NCBI RefSeq assembly: GCF_003231275.1
Contig: NZ_QKVL01000005.1
Span: 62,001 to 126,000, forward strand
From: Pseudomonas huaxiensis
GTDB taxonomy: Bacteria; Pseudomonadota; Gammaproteobacteria; Pseudomonadales; Pseudomonadaceae
Reading direction: 5' to 3'
DNA length: 64,000 nt
The notes below the pieces were generated by a model. It searched no databases. It was not told where the DNA came from and was given only the letters and a program-made list of their open reading frames with translations. Positions 8,509 through 17,791 of this stretch are shown in pieces; positions within the stretch are counted from its first letter, which is position 1; each line of letters starts with the position of its first letter. Made by a program: the position numbers and the translations under genes.

Positions 8509-9249
8509 TCAACGCGCCCGCCATTCCCCCAGCCGGCTGCGCAGACGCGCCGCACACTGGCTATGCAACTGGCTGACGCGTGACTCGCTGACCCCCAGGA
8601 CCTCACCGATTTCCTTGAGGTTCAGCTCTTCGTCGTAGTACAGCGCCAACACCAGCCGTTCACGTTCAGGCAGGTTGGCGATTGCATCGGCCAAGGCTGC
8701 CTGAAAGCGCTCGTCTTCCAGATCGCGCGAAGGCTCGAGCTGGGCACTGGCACCGTCCTCGTGCAGGCCTTCATGTTCGCCGTCCTGCAACAGGTCGTCG
8801 AAACTGAACAGGCGGCTGCCCAAGGTATCGTTCAAAATCCCGTAGTAATCATCGAGACTCAATTGAAGTTCGGCAGCAACCTCGTGATCTTTAGCGTCAC
8901 GACCGGTTTTTGCCTCAATTGCACGAATCGCGTCGCTTACCATGCGGGTATTGCGGTGCACCGAACGCGGCGCCCAGTCACCCTTGCGTACTTCATCGAG
9001 CATGGCGCCGCGGATGCGGATGCCAGCGTAGGTCTCGAAACTGGCGCCCTTGCTCGAGTCGTACTTGTTGGAGACTTCGAGCAGGCCGATCATCCCGGCC
9101 TGAATCAGGTCTTCCACCTGCACGCTGGCCGGCAACCGCGCCAGCAGGTGGTAGGCGATACGCTTGACCAACGGCGCATAACGCTCGATCAGCTCGTACT
9201 GGGCGTCACGCGAGGCCTTGCTGTACATCCGATAACCGCTCGCGCTCAT
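8509..9249 (-). CDS. fliA: FliA, flagellar sigma-28 factor
   Basis: A 246-residue group-3 sigma factor with region 2 (YAPLVKRIAYHLLARLP, VEDLIQAGMIGLLEVSNKYD, FETYAGIRIRGAMLDEVRKGDW), region 3, and region 4 with the helix-turn-helix ELNLKEIGEVLGVSESRVSQLH. It directs RNA polymerase to late genes; matching promoters are visible before fliC and fliS in this window. The ATG overlaps the fleN stop by 4 bp (ATGA), so it is expressed with flhF-fleN. Activity is expected to be held in check by the anti-sigma factor FlgM, encoded outside the window. Confidence 0.96.
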   Translation of the reverse strand: MSASGYRMYSKASRDAQYELIERYAPLVKRIAYHLLARLPASVQVEDLIQAGMIGLLEVSNKYDSSKGASFETYAGIRIRGAMLDEVRKGDWAPRSVHRNTRMVSDAIRAIEAKTGRDAKDHEVAAELQLSLDDYYGILNDTLGSRLFSFDDLLQDGEHEGLHEDGASAQLEPSRDLEDERFQAALADAIANLPERERLVLALYYDEELNLKEIGEVLGVSESRVSQLHSQCAARLRSRLGEWRAR

Positions 9250-10079
9250 AGCACAGGACCCGCGCTGGTAGGCTGCACCAGACGCTCAACGAAAAACTCC
9301 AGATGCCCGCGCGGATTGGCTGGCAGCGGCCAGCTATCGACCTTCTGGGCGATCGCCTTGAACGCCAGCGCGCACTTGGAACGCGGAAAGGCTTCATAGA
9401 CCGCTCGCTGCTTCTGCACAGCCTTGCGCACGCACTCGTCGTAGGGAACTGCCCCGACGTATTGTAGGGCCACATCCAGGAAGCGATCCGTGACCTTGGT
9501 CAACTTGGCGAACAGATTGCGCCCTTCCTGCGGACTCTGCGCCATGTTTGCCAGGACGCGGAAACGGTTCATGCCGTAATCACGGTTGAGCAGCTTGATC
9601 AGGGCGTAGGCGTCAGTGATCGAAGTCGGCTCGTCACAGACCACCAGGAGTACTTCCTGGGCTGCGCGGACAAAACTCACGACCGACTCGCCAATCCCCG
9701 CGGCGGTGTCGATCACCAGCACGTCGAGGTTGTCACCGATCTCGCTGAATGCCTGGATCAGGCCCGCGTGCTGGGCAGGCCCCAGGTGCACCATGCTCTG
9801 GGTGCCGGAAGCGGCCGGCACGATGCGCACGCCGCCAGGCCCCTGCAGGAGCACATCGCGCAGCTCGCAACGACCTTCGATGACATCAGCCAGGGTGCGT
9901 TTGGGGGTGAGCCCGAGCAGTACGTCGACATTGGCCAGGCCAAGGTCGGCGTCCAACAGCATGACGCGACGGCCGAGTTCAGCCAGCGCCAGCGACAGAT
10001 TCACTGACACGTTGGTCTTGCCGACGCCACCTTTGCCGCCGGTCACGGCGATCACCTGTACGGGATGCATGCTACCCAT
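9246..10079 (-). CDS. fleN: FleN (FlhG), MinD-like ATPase controlling flagellar number
   Basis: A 277-residue MinD-family ATPase with Walker A GGKGGVGKT at 14-22, VMLLDADLGLANVDVLLGL and LVIDTAAGIGESVVSFV. In Pseudomonas, FleN binds FleQ and antagonises its activation, limiting flagellar number. The ATG at 10077-10079 adds three residues over an alternative ATG at 10068-10070. A gap of 120 bp separates it from flhF, larger than elsewhere in this run, and might hold an additional promoter, although I see no convincing one. Confidence 0.95.
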   Translation of the reverse strand: MGSMHPVQVIAVTGGKGGVGKTNVSVNLSLALAELGRRVMLLDADLGLANVDVLLGLTPKRTLADVIEGRCELRDVLLQGPGGVRIVPAASGTQSMVHLGPAQHAGLIQAFSEIGDNLDVLVIDTAAGIGESVVSFVRAAQEVLLVVCDEPTSITDAYALIKLLNRDYGMNRFRVLANMAQSPQEGRNLFAKLTKVTDRFLDVALQYVGAVPYDECVRKAVQKQRAVYEAFPRSKCALAFKAIAQKVDSWPLPANPRGHLEFFVERLVQPTSAGPVL

Positions 10080-10199
10080 ATTTGTTCTTTACCTTGTCTT
10101 GCTTAGACCGAGGCCACATGACTGGCTGCCCCTGGAACAACTGAAAAATGCCCGGCAGACCCTGTGATGTAGGTACTTTGCAACTGAAACATATCCACC

Positions 10200-11513
10200 T
10201 CAGCCGACGCGTTTGCCGTCACTGTGGTACAGGTCGGCGAACATATCGGCCATGGCCTCTTCGCTCGGCTCGTCCTGCATCTGCACACTGACCGCACGGC
10301 TCACCAACTGGTGACGGCGCGGCAGGTGCAAGTCGTCAGGAATGCGCGGGCCATCGGTGAGATAGGCCACTGGCAATTCGTGACTGATGGCCAGGCTCAG
10401 GACTTCGCCCAAGCTGGCGGTTTCATCGAGTTTGGTCAGGATGCAACCGGCCAGGCCGCAGCGTTTGTAGCTGTGGTAGGCGGCGGTCAGCACCTGCTTC
10501 TGGCTGGTCGTTGCCAGCACCAGATAGTTCCGGGCGTGGATACCGCGCCCGGCCAGTGTTTCAAGCTGCATGCGCAGGGCCGGATCGCTGGCCTGCAGGC
10601 CGGCGGTATCGATCAGCACCACGCGTTTGCGCAGCAACGGTTCCAGCGCCTGGGCCAGGGACTGGCCAGGATCGACGTGGGTCACCGAAACGTTGAGGAT
10701 GCGCCCGAGCGTCTTGAGCTGCTCCTGGGCACCGATACGGAAACTGTCCATGCTGACCAGCGCCAGGTTCTGCGCGCCGTACTTGAGCACGTAACGCGCG
10801 GCCAGCTTGGCCAGGGTGGTGGTCTTGCCCATGCCGGCCGGGCCGACCATGGCAATTACTCCACCCTCTTCGATCGGCTCGACTTCCGGCACATGGATCA
10901 TGCGCGCCAGGTGAGCGAGCAGCATCCGCCAGCCGTGGCGCGGGTCTTCGATATCGACGGTCAGGTTGAGCAGGTCGCGGGACAGCGGGCCGGACAGGCC
11001 GATCCGCTGCAGGCGGCGCCAGAGGTTGGCCTGGTGCGGCTTGCTGCCTTGCAACTGGGTCCAGGCCAGCGAGCCGAGCTGGACTTCCAGCAGTTCGCGC
11101 AGGCCGGACAGCTCGGAGCGCATGGTGTCGAACAGGCGCTGATCGATCGGCGCGGCTACCGGTGCGACAGGCGCCGGTGGCAGCTCTGCCGCGCGGGACT
11201 CGACCAGCGGCTCGGAGGCGGTCAGCGGCAGGCCGGCGAACAACTGGCGGTTGCCCGTGTCACTTTCGTTGCGGGTGGTCAGCTCGGCCTGGGCGGTAGC
11301 GATGCGCGACTGAGTCTTGCGCAGTTCGTCTTCCAGCTCGACGTTCGGCACCCGCGGCGACAGGGCAGACAGCTTGTAGTCCAGCGCAGCCGTCAGCTCG
11401 ACACCGCCAGCAATCCGTCGGTTGCCGATGATGGCGGCATCAGCCCCCAGCTCATCACGAACCAGCTTCATGGCTTGACGCATATCGGCGGCGAAAAAAC
11501 GCTTAACTTGCAT
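10200..11513 (-). CDS. flhF: FlhF, SRP-type GTPase setting flagellar polar position
   Basis: A 437-residue SRP-family GTPase. The N-terminal basic/variable B domain (1-150) begins MQVKRFFAADMRQAMKLVRDE. The N domain follows, then the G domain with G1 GPAGMGKTT at about 224-232, VSMDSFRIGAQEQL, VLIDTAGL and TKLDETASLGEVLSL. FlhF recruits early basal-body parts to the pole. It starts 11 bp after flhA, so it is cotranscribed with flhA, and is followed by fleN, its functional antagonist in flagellar number control. Confidence 0.95.
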   Translation of the reverse strand: MQVKRFFAADMRQAMKLVRDELGADAAIIGNRRIAGGVELTAALDYKLSALSPRVPNVELEDELRKTQSRIATAQAELTTRNESDTGNRQLFAGLPLTASEPLVESRAAELPPAPVAPVAAPIDQRLFDTMRSELSGLRELLEVQLGSLAWTQLQGSKPHQANLWRRLQRIGLSGPLSRDLLNLTVDIEDPRHGWRMLLAHLARMIHVPEVEPIEEGGVIAMVGPAGMGKTTTLAKLAARYVLKYGAQNLALVSMDSFRIGAQEQLKTLGRILNVSVTHVDPGQSLAQALEPLLRKRVVLIDTAGLQASDPALRMQLETLAGRGIHARNYLVLATTSQKQVLTAAYHSYKRCGLAGCILTKLDETASLGEVLSLAISHELPVAYLTDGPRIPDDLHLPRRHQLVSRAVSVQMQDEPSEEAMADMFADLYHSDGKRVG

Positions 11514-11524
11514 AACCCACTACC

Positions 11525-13654
11525 TCAGCCGTTGGGGCCTACTGTGGCAACGATGGTGACTTGCTTGTTGTCAGGTATTTCCTGATACGCCAAAACATGC
11601 AAATTCGGTACAGCCAGGCGACCGAAGCGCGACAGCATGGCCCGGATCGGTCCTGCAACCAGCAGGATGGCCGGCTGACCCTGCATCTCCTGACGCTGGG
11701 CTGCCTCGATCAACGAGCGCTGAAGCTTTTCAGCCATGCTTGGCTCAAGAAGAACACCGTCTTCCTGACCTTGCCCGGCCCTTTGCAGACTATTGAGCAA
11801 AATCTGTTCCAACCTTGGTTCAAGGGTGATCACAGGAAGCTCGGACTCAGTCCCGACAATGCTTTGCACGATAGCGCGACACAATCCGACGCGGACCGCA
11901 GCGACCAACGCGGCGGTATCTTGACTCTTGCTGGCGTTGTTCGCGATTGCCTCGGCGATCGTACGGATATCCCTGACAGGAACCTGTTCCGAGAGCAACG
12001 CCTGCAGCACCTTGAGCAGCCCCGACAACGGCAGCACGCCGGGCACGATTTCTTCGGCCAGTTTCGGTGAACCCTTGGCCAGCACCTGCAGCAGTTGCTG
12101 GACTTCTTCGTGGCCGATCAGCTCATGGCAGTGCTTGTAGAGAATCTGGTTGAGGTGGGTGGCGACCACAGTGCTGGCGTCCACCACGGTGTAGCCCAGC
12201 GACTGCGCCTGACCGCGCTGACTGACGTCGATCCACACCGCCTCCAGGCCAAAGGCCGGATCCCGCGCGGCGATCCCGTTGAGGGTGCCGAACACCTGCC
12301 CCGGGTTGATCGCCATCTCCCGCTCTGGATAGATCTCCGCCTCGGCCAGGATCACCCCCATCAAGGTCAGGCGATAGGTACTGGGCGCCAGATCGAGGTT
12401 GTCGCGGATGTGCACGGTGGGCATGAGGAAGCCCAGGTCCTGGGACAGCTTCTTGCGCACCCCCTTGATCCGCGCCAGCAATTGCCCGCCCTGGTTGCGG
12501 TCCACCAGCGGAATCAGGCGGTAACCCACTTCCAGACCGATCATGTCGATCGGGGTCACGTCGTCCCAGCCCAACTCCTTGGTGTCAGCGGCGCGCTGTG
12601 GCGACGGCAGCAGGTCTTGCTGGCGCTGGACTTCCTGGGCGGCCTTGACCTTGACCTGATTCTGCTTCTTCCACAGCAGGTAGGCGCCACCCGCGGCCAT
12701 CGCGCCGAGGCTGAGGAAGGCTATGTGCGGCATGCCCGGCACCAGGCCCATGACGATCATGATCGCGGCGGAAACCGCCAGCGCCTTCGGCGAGTCGAAC
12801 ATCTGCCGGTTGATCTGCTTGCCCATGTCTTCCGAACCGGAAGCACGGGTCACCATGATCGCGGCGGCGGTGGACAGCAGCAGCGATGGCAATTGCGCCA
12901 CCAAACCGTCACCGATGGTCAGCAGCGCGTAGACCCTGCCGGCGTCGCCGAAGGTCATGCCGTGCTGGACCATACCGATGGCCATACCGCCGATCAGGTT
13001 GATGAACAGAATCAGCAGGCCGGCGATGGCGTCACCGCGAACAAACTTGCTCGCGCCGTCCATGGAACCGTAGAACTCGGCTTCCTGGGCCACTTCGGCA
13101 CGGCGGGCCTTGGCCTGGTTCTGGTCGATCAGGCCGGCATTGAGGTCAGCGTCGATGGCCATTTGCTTGCCGGGCATCGCATCGAGGGTGAAGCGCGCGC
13201 TCACCTCGGAGATACGGCCGGCACCCTTGGTCACCACGACGAAGTTGATGATCATCAGGATCGCGAAGACCACGATACCAACCACGTAGTTACCGCCGAT
13301 AACCACGTCACCGAAGGCCTGGATCACCTTACCGGCGGCGCCGTGACCGTCATGGCCGTGGAGCAGCACGACCCGGGTGGACGCCACGTTCAGCGCCAGG
13401 CGCAACAGGGTCGCCACCAGCAGGATGGTCGGGAACGCGGCGAAATCCAGGGGACGCAGGGCGTACACGCAGACCAGCAGGACAACGATGGACAATGCGA
13501 TGTTGAAGGTGAAGAACACGTCGAGCAGGAACGGCGGGATTGGCAACATCATCATTGCCAGCATGATCAGCAGCAGCAACGGCACCCCGAGGTTGCCCTT
13601 GCCCAGGCCGCTGAGATTGCTCCGCGCGCTGTTGATTAACTGAGTGCGATCCAC
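11525..13654 (-). CDS. flhA: FlhA, flagellar type III export gate protein
   Basis: A 709-residue export-apparatus protein. The first half has about eight membrane helices, beginning LGVPLLLLIMLAMMMLPIPP. The FHIPEP signature region includes RISEVSARFTLDAMPGKQMA. The C-terminal cytoplasmic half (from about 350) forms the nonameric substrate- and chaperone-docking ring. The start is a GTG at 13652-13654 (MDRTQLINSA), supported by GAGGA about 6 nt upstream; no closer ATG fits. It follows a REPIN-bearing gap of 199 bp after flhB and has a possible sigma-54 promoter of its own. Confidence 0.96.
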   Translation of the reverse strand: MDRTQLINSARSNLSGLGKGNLGVPLLLLIMLAMMMLPIPPFLLDVFFTFNIALSIVVLLVCVYALRPLDFAAFPTILLVATLLRLALNVASTRVVLLHGHDGHGAAGKVIQAFGDVVIGGNYVVGIVVFAILMIINFVVVTKGAGRISEVSARFTLDAMPGKQMAIDADLNAGLIDQNQAKARRAEVAQEAEFYGSMDGASKFVRGDAIAGLLILFINLIGGMAIGMVQHGMTFGDAGRVYALLTIGDGLVAQLPSLLLSTAAAIMVTRASGSEDMGKQINRQMFDSPKALAVSAAIMIVMGLVPGMPHIAFLSLGAMAAGGAYLLWKKQNQVKVKAAQEVQRQQDLLPSPQRAADTKELGWDDVTPIDMIGLEVGYRLIPLVDRNQGGQLLARIKGVRKKLSQDLGFLMPTVHIRDNLDLAPSTYRLTLMGVILAEAEIYPEREMAINPGQVFGTLNGIAARDPAFGLEAVWIDVSQRGQAQSLGYTVVDASTVVATHLNQILYKHCHELIGHEEVQQLLQVLAKGSPKLAEEIVPGVLPLSGLLKVLQALLSEQVPVRDIRTIAEAIANNASKSQDTAALVAAVRVGLCRAIVQSIVGTESELPVITLEPRLEQILLNSLQRAGQGQEDGVLLEPSMAEKLQRSLIEAAQRQEMQGQPAILLVAGPIRAMLSRFGRLAVPNLHVLAYQEIPDNKQVTIVATVGPNG

Positions 13655-13711
13655 CGGTTGTCCTCATCAAGCAAAACTTTTGACGCCACGGAGGCGCTTG
13701 GCGCTGCTCTC

Positions 13712-13727
13712 TGCAAGAACCTTTCCA
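13712..13727 (-). promoter_or_regulatory. Candidate sigma-54 promoter of flhA
   Basis: The minus strand reads TGGAAAGGTTCTTGCA, with GG and GC separated by exactly 10 nt as sigma-54 requires. The -24 box deviates from TGGCACG at two positions. It lies about 58 nt before the flhA GTG. RpoN/FleQ-dependent flhA transcription is known in P. aeruginosa. Confidence 0.5.
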
Positions 13728-13760
13728 ACTTTGCAGGGGGGTGCTGCTCTCCTGGACGCT

Positions 13761-13828
13761 ATCGCTGGCAAGCCAGCTCCCACAACGCGTCTCACACAGG
13801 ACCTTGTGGGAGCTGGCTTGCCAGCGAT
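13761..13828. repeat. REPIN element (paired inverted REP) between flhB and flhA
   Basis: A perfect 25-bp inverted repeat: left arm 13761-13785 begins ATCGCTGGCAAGCCAGCTCC, right arm 13804-13828 begins TTGTGGGAGCTGGCTTGCC, loop 18 bp. The sequence type is that of Pseudomonas REP elements mobilised by RAYT transposases. Related copies occur at 47755-47842 and 54340-54408. In RNA it would form a strong hairpin between flhB and flhA. Confidence 0.9.
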
Positions 13829-13853
13829 GAGGCCCGCGAAGGCAGCCGAAAAA

Positions 13854-14990
13854 TCAGGAATCGCGGCGCAAATCCGGGGGAATCGGCAGATCCTTGAGCG
13901 GCTCCGGCGGCTTGCCCTTGCCTGCCTGGTGCTGGCGGATCTGATAGACGTAGGCCAGCACCTGGGCCACCGCCAGGTACAACCCCGCGGGAATCTCCTC
14001 TTCCAGCTCGGTGGAGTAGTAGATCGACCGCGCCAGCGCCGGCGACTCCAGCAACTGGATATTGTGCTGCACCGCAATCTCGCGGATTTTCAGGGCGATG
14101 AAGTCGGTGCCCTTGGCCAGCAACAGCGGCGCCGAGCCCTTGTCCGGGTCGTATTTGAGCGCCACGGCGTAGTGGGTCGGGTTGGTAATGATCACGTCGG
14201 CCTCGGGCACGGCGGCCATCATCCGGCGCTGCGACATCTCGCGCTGGACCTGACGAATACGCTGCTTGACCTCCGGTTTACCCTCGGTGTCCTTGTATTC
14301 GTCGCGCACTTCCTGCTTGGTCATCATCAGCTTCTGCTTCGCCTGCCAGAGCTGGATCGGCACATCCACCGCCGCGATCAGCAACAGCCCGCAGGCCATC
14401 CACAAGGCGCTCCAGCCCACCACCTGAACACTGTGGATGATCGCCTGATCCAGCGGCTCATTGGCGATCGCCAGCAGGTCATCGCGGTCCGAGGACAACA
14501 CCGCCAACGCCACCAGCAGAATCACGAAGAACTTGGCCAGGGCCTTGAGCAACTCAGCCAGCGAGTGCATGGAGAACATGCGCTTGATCCCCGCGAGCGG
14601 GTTCATCCGGCTGAATTTGGGCGCCATGGTGCCCGCTGCGAACAGCCAGCCGCCGAGGGCGATCGGCCCGAGCAAGGCGGCCAGCAGCAGCACCAACAGC
14701 ACCGGCTGGGTCGCAAGGATCGCCAGCTTGCCCGATGACAGCAGGAAGATACCCATGTAACGCTCATCCATCAGCACTTCGCGAGACAGGCTGAAATTGC
14801 TGCGCATGATTTCCATCAACGCCTCGGCCAGGTAACCGCCGAACGACAGCAGCCCACCCGCCCCGGCGAGCATCACCGCCACGGTGTTCAGCTCTTTGGA
14901 ACGGGCAATCTCGCCCTTCTCCCGCGAGTCGTTCTTGCGTTTCTCGGTGGGGTCTTCTGTTTTGTCCTGACCGCTTTCGCTCTCTGCCAT
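13854..14990 (-). CDS. flhB: FlhB, export-apparatus substrate-specificity switch
   Basis: A 378-residue protein with a hydrophilic N-terminus (QDKTEDPTEKRKNDSREKGE), four membrane helices, and a cytoplasmic domain with the autocleavage site NPTH at 270-273 in ADVIITNPTHYAVALKY. Cleavage there switches export from rod/hook to filament substrates under FliK control. The C-terminal tail is longer than in enterics and rich in Pro, Lys and Asp. It follows fliR by 2 bp and ends the fliL-M-N-O-P-Q-R-flhB run. Confidence 0.96.
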   Translation of the reverse strand: MAESESGQDKTEDPTEKRKNDSREKGEIARSKELNTVAVMLAGAGGLLSFGGYLAEALMEIMRSNFSLSREVLMDERYMGIFLLSSGKLAILATQPVLLVLLLAALLGPIALGGWLFAAGTMAPKFSRMNPLAGIKRMFSMHSLAELLKALAKFFVILLVALAVLSSDRDDLLAIANEPLDQAIIHSVQVVGWSALWMACGLLLIAAVDVPIQLWQAKQKLMMTKQEVRDEYKDTEGKPEVKQRIRQVQREMSQRRMMAAVPEADVIITNPTHYAVALKYDPDKGSAPLLLAKGTDFIALKIREIAVQHNIQLLESPALARSIYYSTELEEEIPAGLYLAVAQVLAYVYQIRQHQAGKGKPPEPLKDLPIPPDLRRDS

Positions 14991-14992
14991 GC

Positions 14993-15769
14993 TCAGCGCG
15001 CCCGTGCCAGTTCACGCAGCCATTGCAGCGCCTCGGACGCCATTGACTGGTAGTGGGAAAGGATATCGGCCAGGCCGATCCAGAAAATTGCCATGCCCAG
15101 CACCAGGGTCATGGGAAAACCGATGGAGAAGATGTTCAGTTGCGGCGCGGCGCGGGTCATCACACCAAACGCGATGTTGATCACCAGCAGCGCGGTGATC
15201 GCCGGCAGCACCAGCAGCAGCGCCGCCCCCAGCACCCAACCGAGGCGCCCGGCCATGTCCCAGAAGTGATTGACCACCAGGCCGCCACCCACGGGCAACG
15301 TGGTGAAACTTTCGGTGAGGATTTCCAGCACCACCAGGTGCCCGTTCATCGCCAGGAACAGCAAGGTCACCAGCATGGTCAGGAACTGGCTGATCACAGT
15401 GGTGTTGACGCCGTTGGCCGGGTCGACCATCGAGGCGAACGCCAGGCCCATCTGGATCGCGACGACTTGACCTGCGATCACGAACGCCTGGAAAAGCAGT
15501 TGCAGGGCCAGGCCGAACAGCGCGCCGATGATGATCTGCTCGGCGATCAGCAGCAGCGCGCTGAGGTCGAGCGCCTGCACCGGCGGCATCGGCGGCAGGG
15601 CCGGGGCAATGACCACGGTGATGGCCACTGCGAAATACAGGCGCACCCGCGTCGGCACCAACGTGGTACCGAACACCGGCATGGTCATCAGCACCGCCGC
15701 CACGCGAAACAGCGGCAGCATGAAGCTGGCCACCCATGTGGCGATCTGCGTGTCCGTCAGTTCGAGCAC
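14993..15769 (-). CDS. fliR: FliR, export-gate membrane protein
   Basis: A 258-residue, strongly hydrophobic protein with about six membrane segments, for example SFMLPLFRVAAVLMTMPVF, FAVAITVVIAPALPP and GALFGLALQLLFQAFV. The family segment QMGLAFASMVDPANG is present. With FliP5 and FliQ4 it forms the core of the export gate. The start is a GTG at 15767-15769 (MLELTDTQIATWV), 7 bp after the fliQ stop; no convincing Shine-Dalgarno precedes it, suggesting translational coupling. Confidence 0.95.
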   Translation of the reverse strand: MLELTDTQIATWVASFMLPLFRVAAVLMTMPVFGTTLVPTRVRLYFAVAITVVIAPALPPMPPVQALDLSALLLIAEQIIIGALFGLALQLLFQAFVIAGQVVAIQMGLAFASMVDPANGVNTTVISQFLTMLVTLLFLAMNGHLVVLEILTESFTTLPVGGGLVVNHFWDMAGRLGWVLGAALLLVLPAITALLVINIAFGVMTRAAPQLNIFSIGFPMTLVLGMAIFWIGLADILSHYQSMASEALQWLRELARAR

Positions 15770-15776
15770 GGGCCGC

Positions 15777-16046
15777 TCAGCCGATCAACTGCGGGATGCT
15801 GCCGTACAACGACAGGATGTATTCCATGAACTTCTGCACCAGCCAAGGCCCGGCGACGATCAGGGTGGTCAGCATCACCAGCAGGCGCGGCAGGAAGCTC
15901 AGGGTCTGTTCGTTGATCTGGGTGGCGGCCTGGAACATGGCCACCAGCAGGCCCACCACCAGGCTCGGAATGACCAGCACGGCGACCATCATGGTGGTCA
16001 GCCACAGCGCATCGCGGAACAGGTCGACAGCGACTTCAGGGGTCAT
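15777..16046 (-). CDS. fliQ: FliQ, export-gate membrane protein
   Basis: An 89-residue protein with two membrane hairpin helices, LWLTTMMVAVLVIPSLVVGLL and LLVMLTTLIVAGPWLV, joined by the polar FQAATQINEQTLSFLPR typical of FliQ. It starts MTPEVAVDLFRDA. Position between fliP (24 bp before) and fliR (7 bp after) is the conserved order. It is a gate subunit of the flagellar type III secretion apparatus. Confidence 0.96.
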   Translation of the reverse strand: MTPEVAVDLFRDALWLTTMMVAVLVIPSLVVGLLVAMFQAATQINEQTLSFLPRLLVMLTTLIVAGPWLVQKFMEYILSLYGSIPQLIG

Positions 16047-16070
16047 GTTCTTCTCCAGGGCTTGCGGCCG

Positions 16071-16823
16071 CTACACGCCGCCGAAGCTGCCCGCCAGGGT
16101 GCCGATGATCAGCGCCCAGCCGTCCACCAGCACGAACAGCATGAGCTTGAACGGCAGGGAAATGATCAGCGGCGACAGCATCATCATACCCATGGCCATC
16201 AGCACACTGGCCACTACCAGGTCGATGATCAGGAACGGGATGAAGATCATGAAGCCGATCTGGAACGCGGTCTTCAGCTCCGAGGTCACGAACGCGGGGA
16301 CCATGATGGTCAGCGGCACTTGATCGGGGCTGGCGATATCGGTCCGTTTGGACAGGCGCATGAATAGATCAAGGTCGCTCTGCCGGGTCTGCGCGAGCAT
16401 GAAGTCCTTGAGCGGCACCTGGGCCTTTTCGATGGCCTGCGGCGCGGTCAGGGTTTCAGCCAGGTACGGCTGCAAGGCGTCCTTGTTCACCCGGTCGAAC
16501 ACCGGGGCCATGATGAACATGGTCAGGAACAGCGTCAGGCCGATAAGGATCTGGTTCGATGGCGTCTGCTGCAGGCCCAGGGCCTGACGCAGGATCGAGA
16601 AGACGATGATGATCCGGGTGAAGCTGGTCATCAGGATGACGAACGCCGGGATGAAGCTCAGCGCCGTCATGATCAGCAGAATCTGCAGGCTGACCGAGTA
16701 CTCCTGCTGGCCGTTGGCCCCGTTGGACAGGGTGATCGCCGAGATCGACAGCGGGTCGGCCGCCATCGCCAGCGGCGCTGCCAGCAGCAACAGCAGCGTC
16801 AACATCGTTCGCAATGCGGCCAT
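16071..16823 (-). CDS. fliP: FliP, export-gate membrane protein
   Basis: A 250-residue protein with a cleavable signal peptide ([21 protein letters not shown]). Membrane segments include [20 protein letters not shown] and, near the C-terminus, [20 protein letters not shown]. The signature regions [18 protein letters not shown] and [10 protein letters not shown] are intact. Its ATG overlaps the fliO stop. FliP pentamers nucleate the export gate with FliR and FliQ. Confidence 0.97.
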   Translation of the reverse strand: MAALRTMLTLLLLLAAPLAMAADPLSISAITLSNGANGQQEYSVSLQILLIMTALSFIPAFVILMTSFTRIIIVFSILRQALGLQQTPSNQILIGLTLFLTMFIMAPVFDRVNKDALQPYLAETLTAPQAIEKAQVPLKDFMLAQTRQSDLDLFMRLSKRTDIASPDQVPLTIMVPAFVTSELKTAFQIGFMIFIPFLIIDLVVASVLMAMGMMMLSPLIISLPFKLMLFVLVDGWALIIGTLAGSFGGV

Positions 16824-17284
16824 TACGGCTTGTCCTTCTGATCCTTGCCCAACAACTCCATCAGGCGCTGGGCGAATTCTGGCGTGGTCGGGCGGGCGTT
16901 GGCCGGCGCCGCGACGGGCTCGTTCATCACGTGCAGGGTAGTCAGGCTGCCGGGGCTGTGACCGATGAGCACTTGCTCATTGCCCACCTGCACCAGCAGC
17001 AGGCGGTCACGCGGACCGACCTGACGGCTGCCAATCACCTGGATCACCTGATTGGCGGCCGGCGCGGCGTTCTGCATGCGACGCAACAGCCAGGCGAGGA
17101 AGAAAATCAGCCCCAGCACCAGCAGCAGGCCGAGCACCAGTTGCGTCAGTTGCCCCGCCACGCTACCGGTGGTGGCCGGCGCCACCACCGACGCCGCCGG
17201 CGTGGCACCCACTTGCGCGGCGCTGACCAGCGGCAACCAGAGCAGGCCGGCCGCAGCAATCCCCAGGGAGAAGAGCCGTTTCAC
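16823..17284 (-). CDS. fliO: FliO, export-gate assembly protein
   Basis: A 153-residue protein with an N-terminal hydrophobic, signal-like segment ([20 protein letters not shown]) and a second membrane helix [22 protein letters not shown], followed by a cytoplasmic domain ([34 protein letters not shown]). FliO scaffolds the FliP ring. The start is a GTG at 17282-17284 directly abutting the fliN TGA, and its end overlaps fliP, so translation is tightly coupled. Confidence 0.93.
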   Translation of the reverse strand: MKRLFSLGIAAAGLLWLPLVSAAQVGATPAASVVAPATTGSVAGQLTQLVLGLLLVLGLIFFLAWLLRRMQNAAPAANQVIQVIGSRQVGPRDRLLLVQVGNEQVLIGHSPGSLTTLHVMNEPVAAPANARPTTPEFAQRLMELLGKDQKDKP

Positions 17285-17746
17285 TCAGCGCAGCTTCTTG
17301 ATGCGTTCGCTCGGGCTGATCACGTCAGTCAGGCGGATACCGAACTTCTCGTTGACCACCACCACCTCGCCATGGGCGATCAGCGTGCCGTTGACCAGCA
17401 CGTCCAGCGGCTCACCGGCCAGGCGGTCGAGTTCGATCACCGAGCCCTGGTTGAGCTGCAGCAGGTTGCGGATGTTGATCTCAGTGCTGCCCACTTCCAT
17501 GGAAATGTTCACCGGAATATCCAGGATCACGTCCAGGTTCGGGCCTTCCAGGCTGACCGCCTCGTTGGAACGCGGCGAGCTGCCGAACTCTTCCATCGGC
17601 AGACGGCTCGCGCCGCCGGATGCTCCGCCGCCCGCCATCAGGGCGTCGATGTCGGACTGGCCATCACCGGTTTCACTCAGGGCTGCAGCCCACTCATCGG
17701 CCAGAGCCTGCTCTTCCAGGGAAGTAATATCGTTTTCGTCAGCCAT
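17285..17746 (-). CDS. fliN: FliN, motor switch / C-ring protein
   Basis: About 153 residues. The acidic N-terminus (MADENDITSLEEQALADEWA) is followed by a Gly/Ala linker and the C-terminal SpoA domain: LDVILDIPVNISMEVGSTEI, NLLQLNQGSVIELDRLAGEP, GEVVVVNEKFGIRLTDVISP. I chose the ATG at 17744-17746 because GAGG lies 5 nt upstream; an in-frame TTG at 17764 would add six residues. FliN forms the lower C-ring with FliM and binds FliH and CheY-P. Confidence 0.95.
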   Translation of the reverse strand: MADENDITSLEEQALADEWAAALSETGDGQSDIDALMAGGGASGGASRLPMEEFGSSPRSNEAVSLEGPNLDVILDIPVNISMEVGSTEINIRNLLQLNQGSVIELDRLAGEPLDVLVNGTLIAHGEVVVVNEKFGIRLTDVISPSERIKKLR

Positions 17747-17791
17747 CTTGTCCTCGACGGGCAATCAAATCGGTTAATGAAGGGTCGGCGC

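Noticed and set aside
13761..13828. REPIN between flhB and flhA considered as a rho-independent terminator
   Set aside because: The hairpin is strong but has no T-run on either strand, and near-identical copies occur elsewhere, so it is better described as a REP element.
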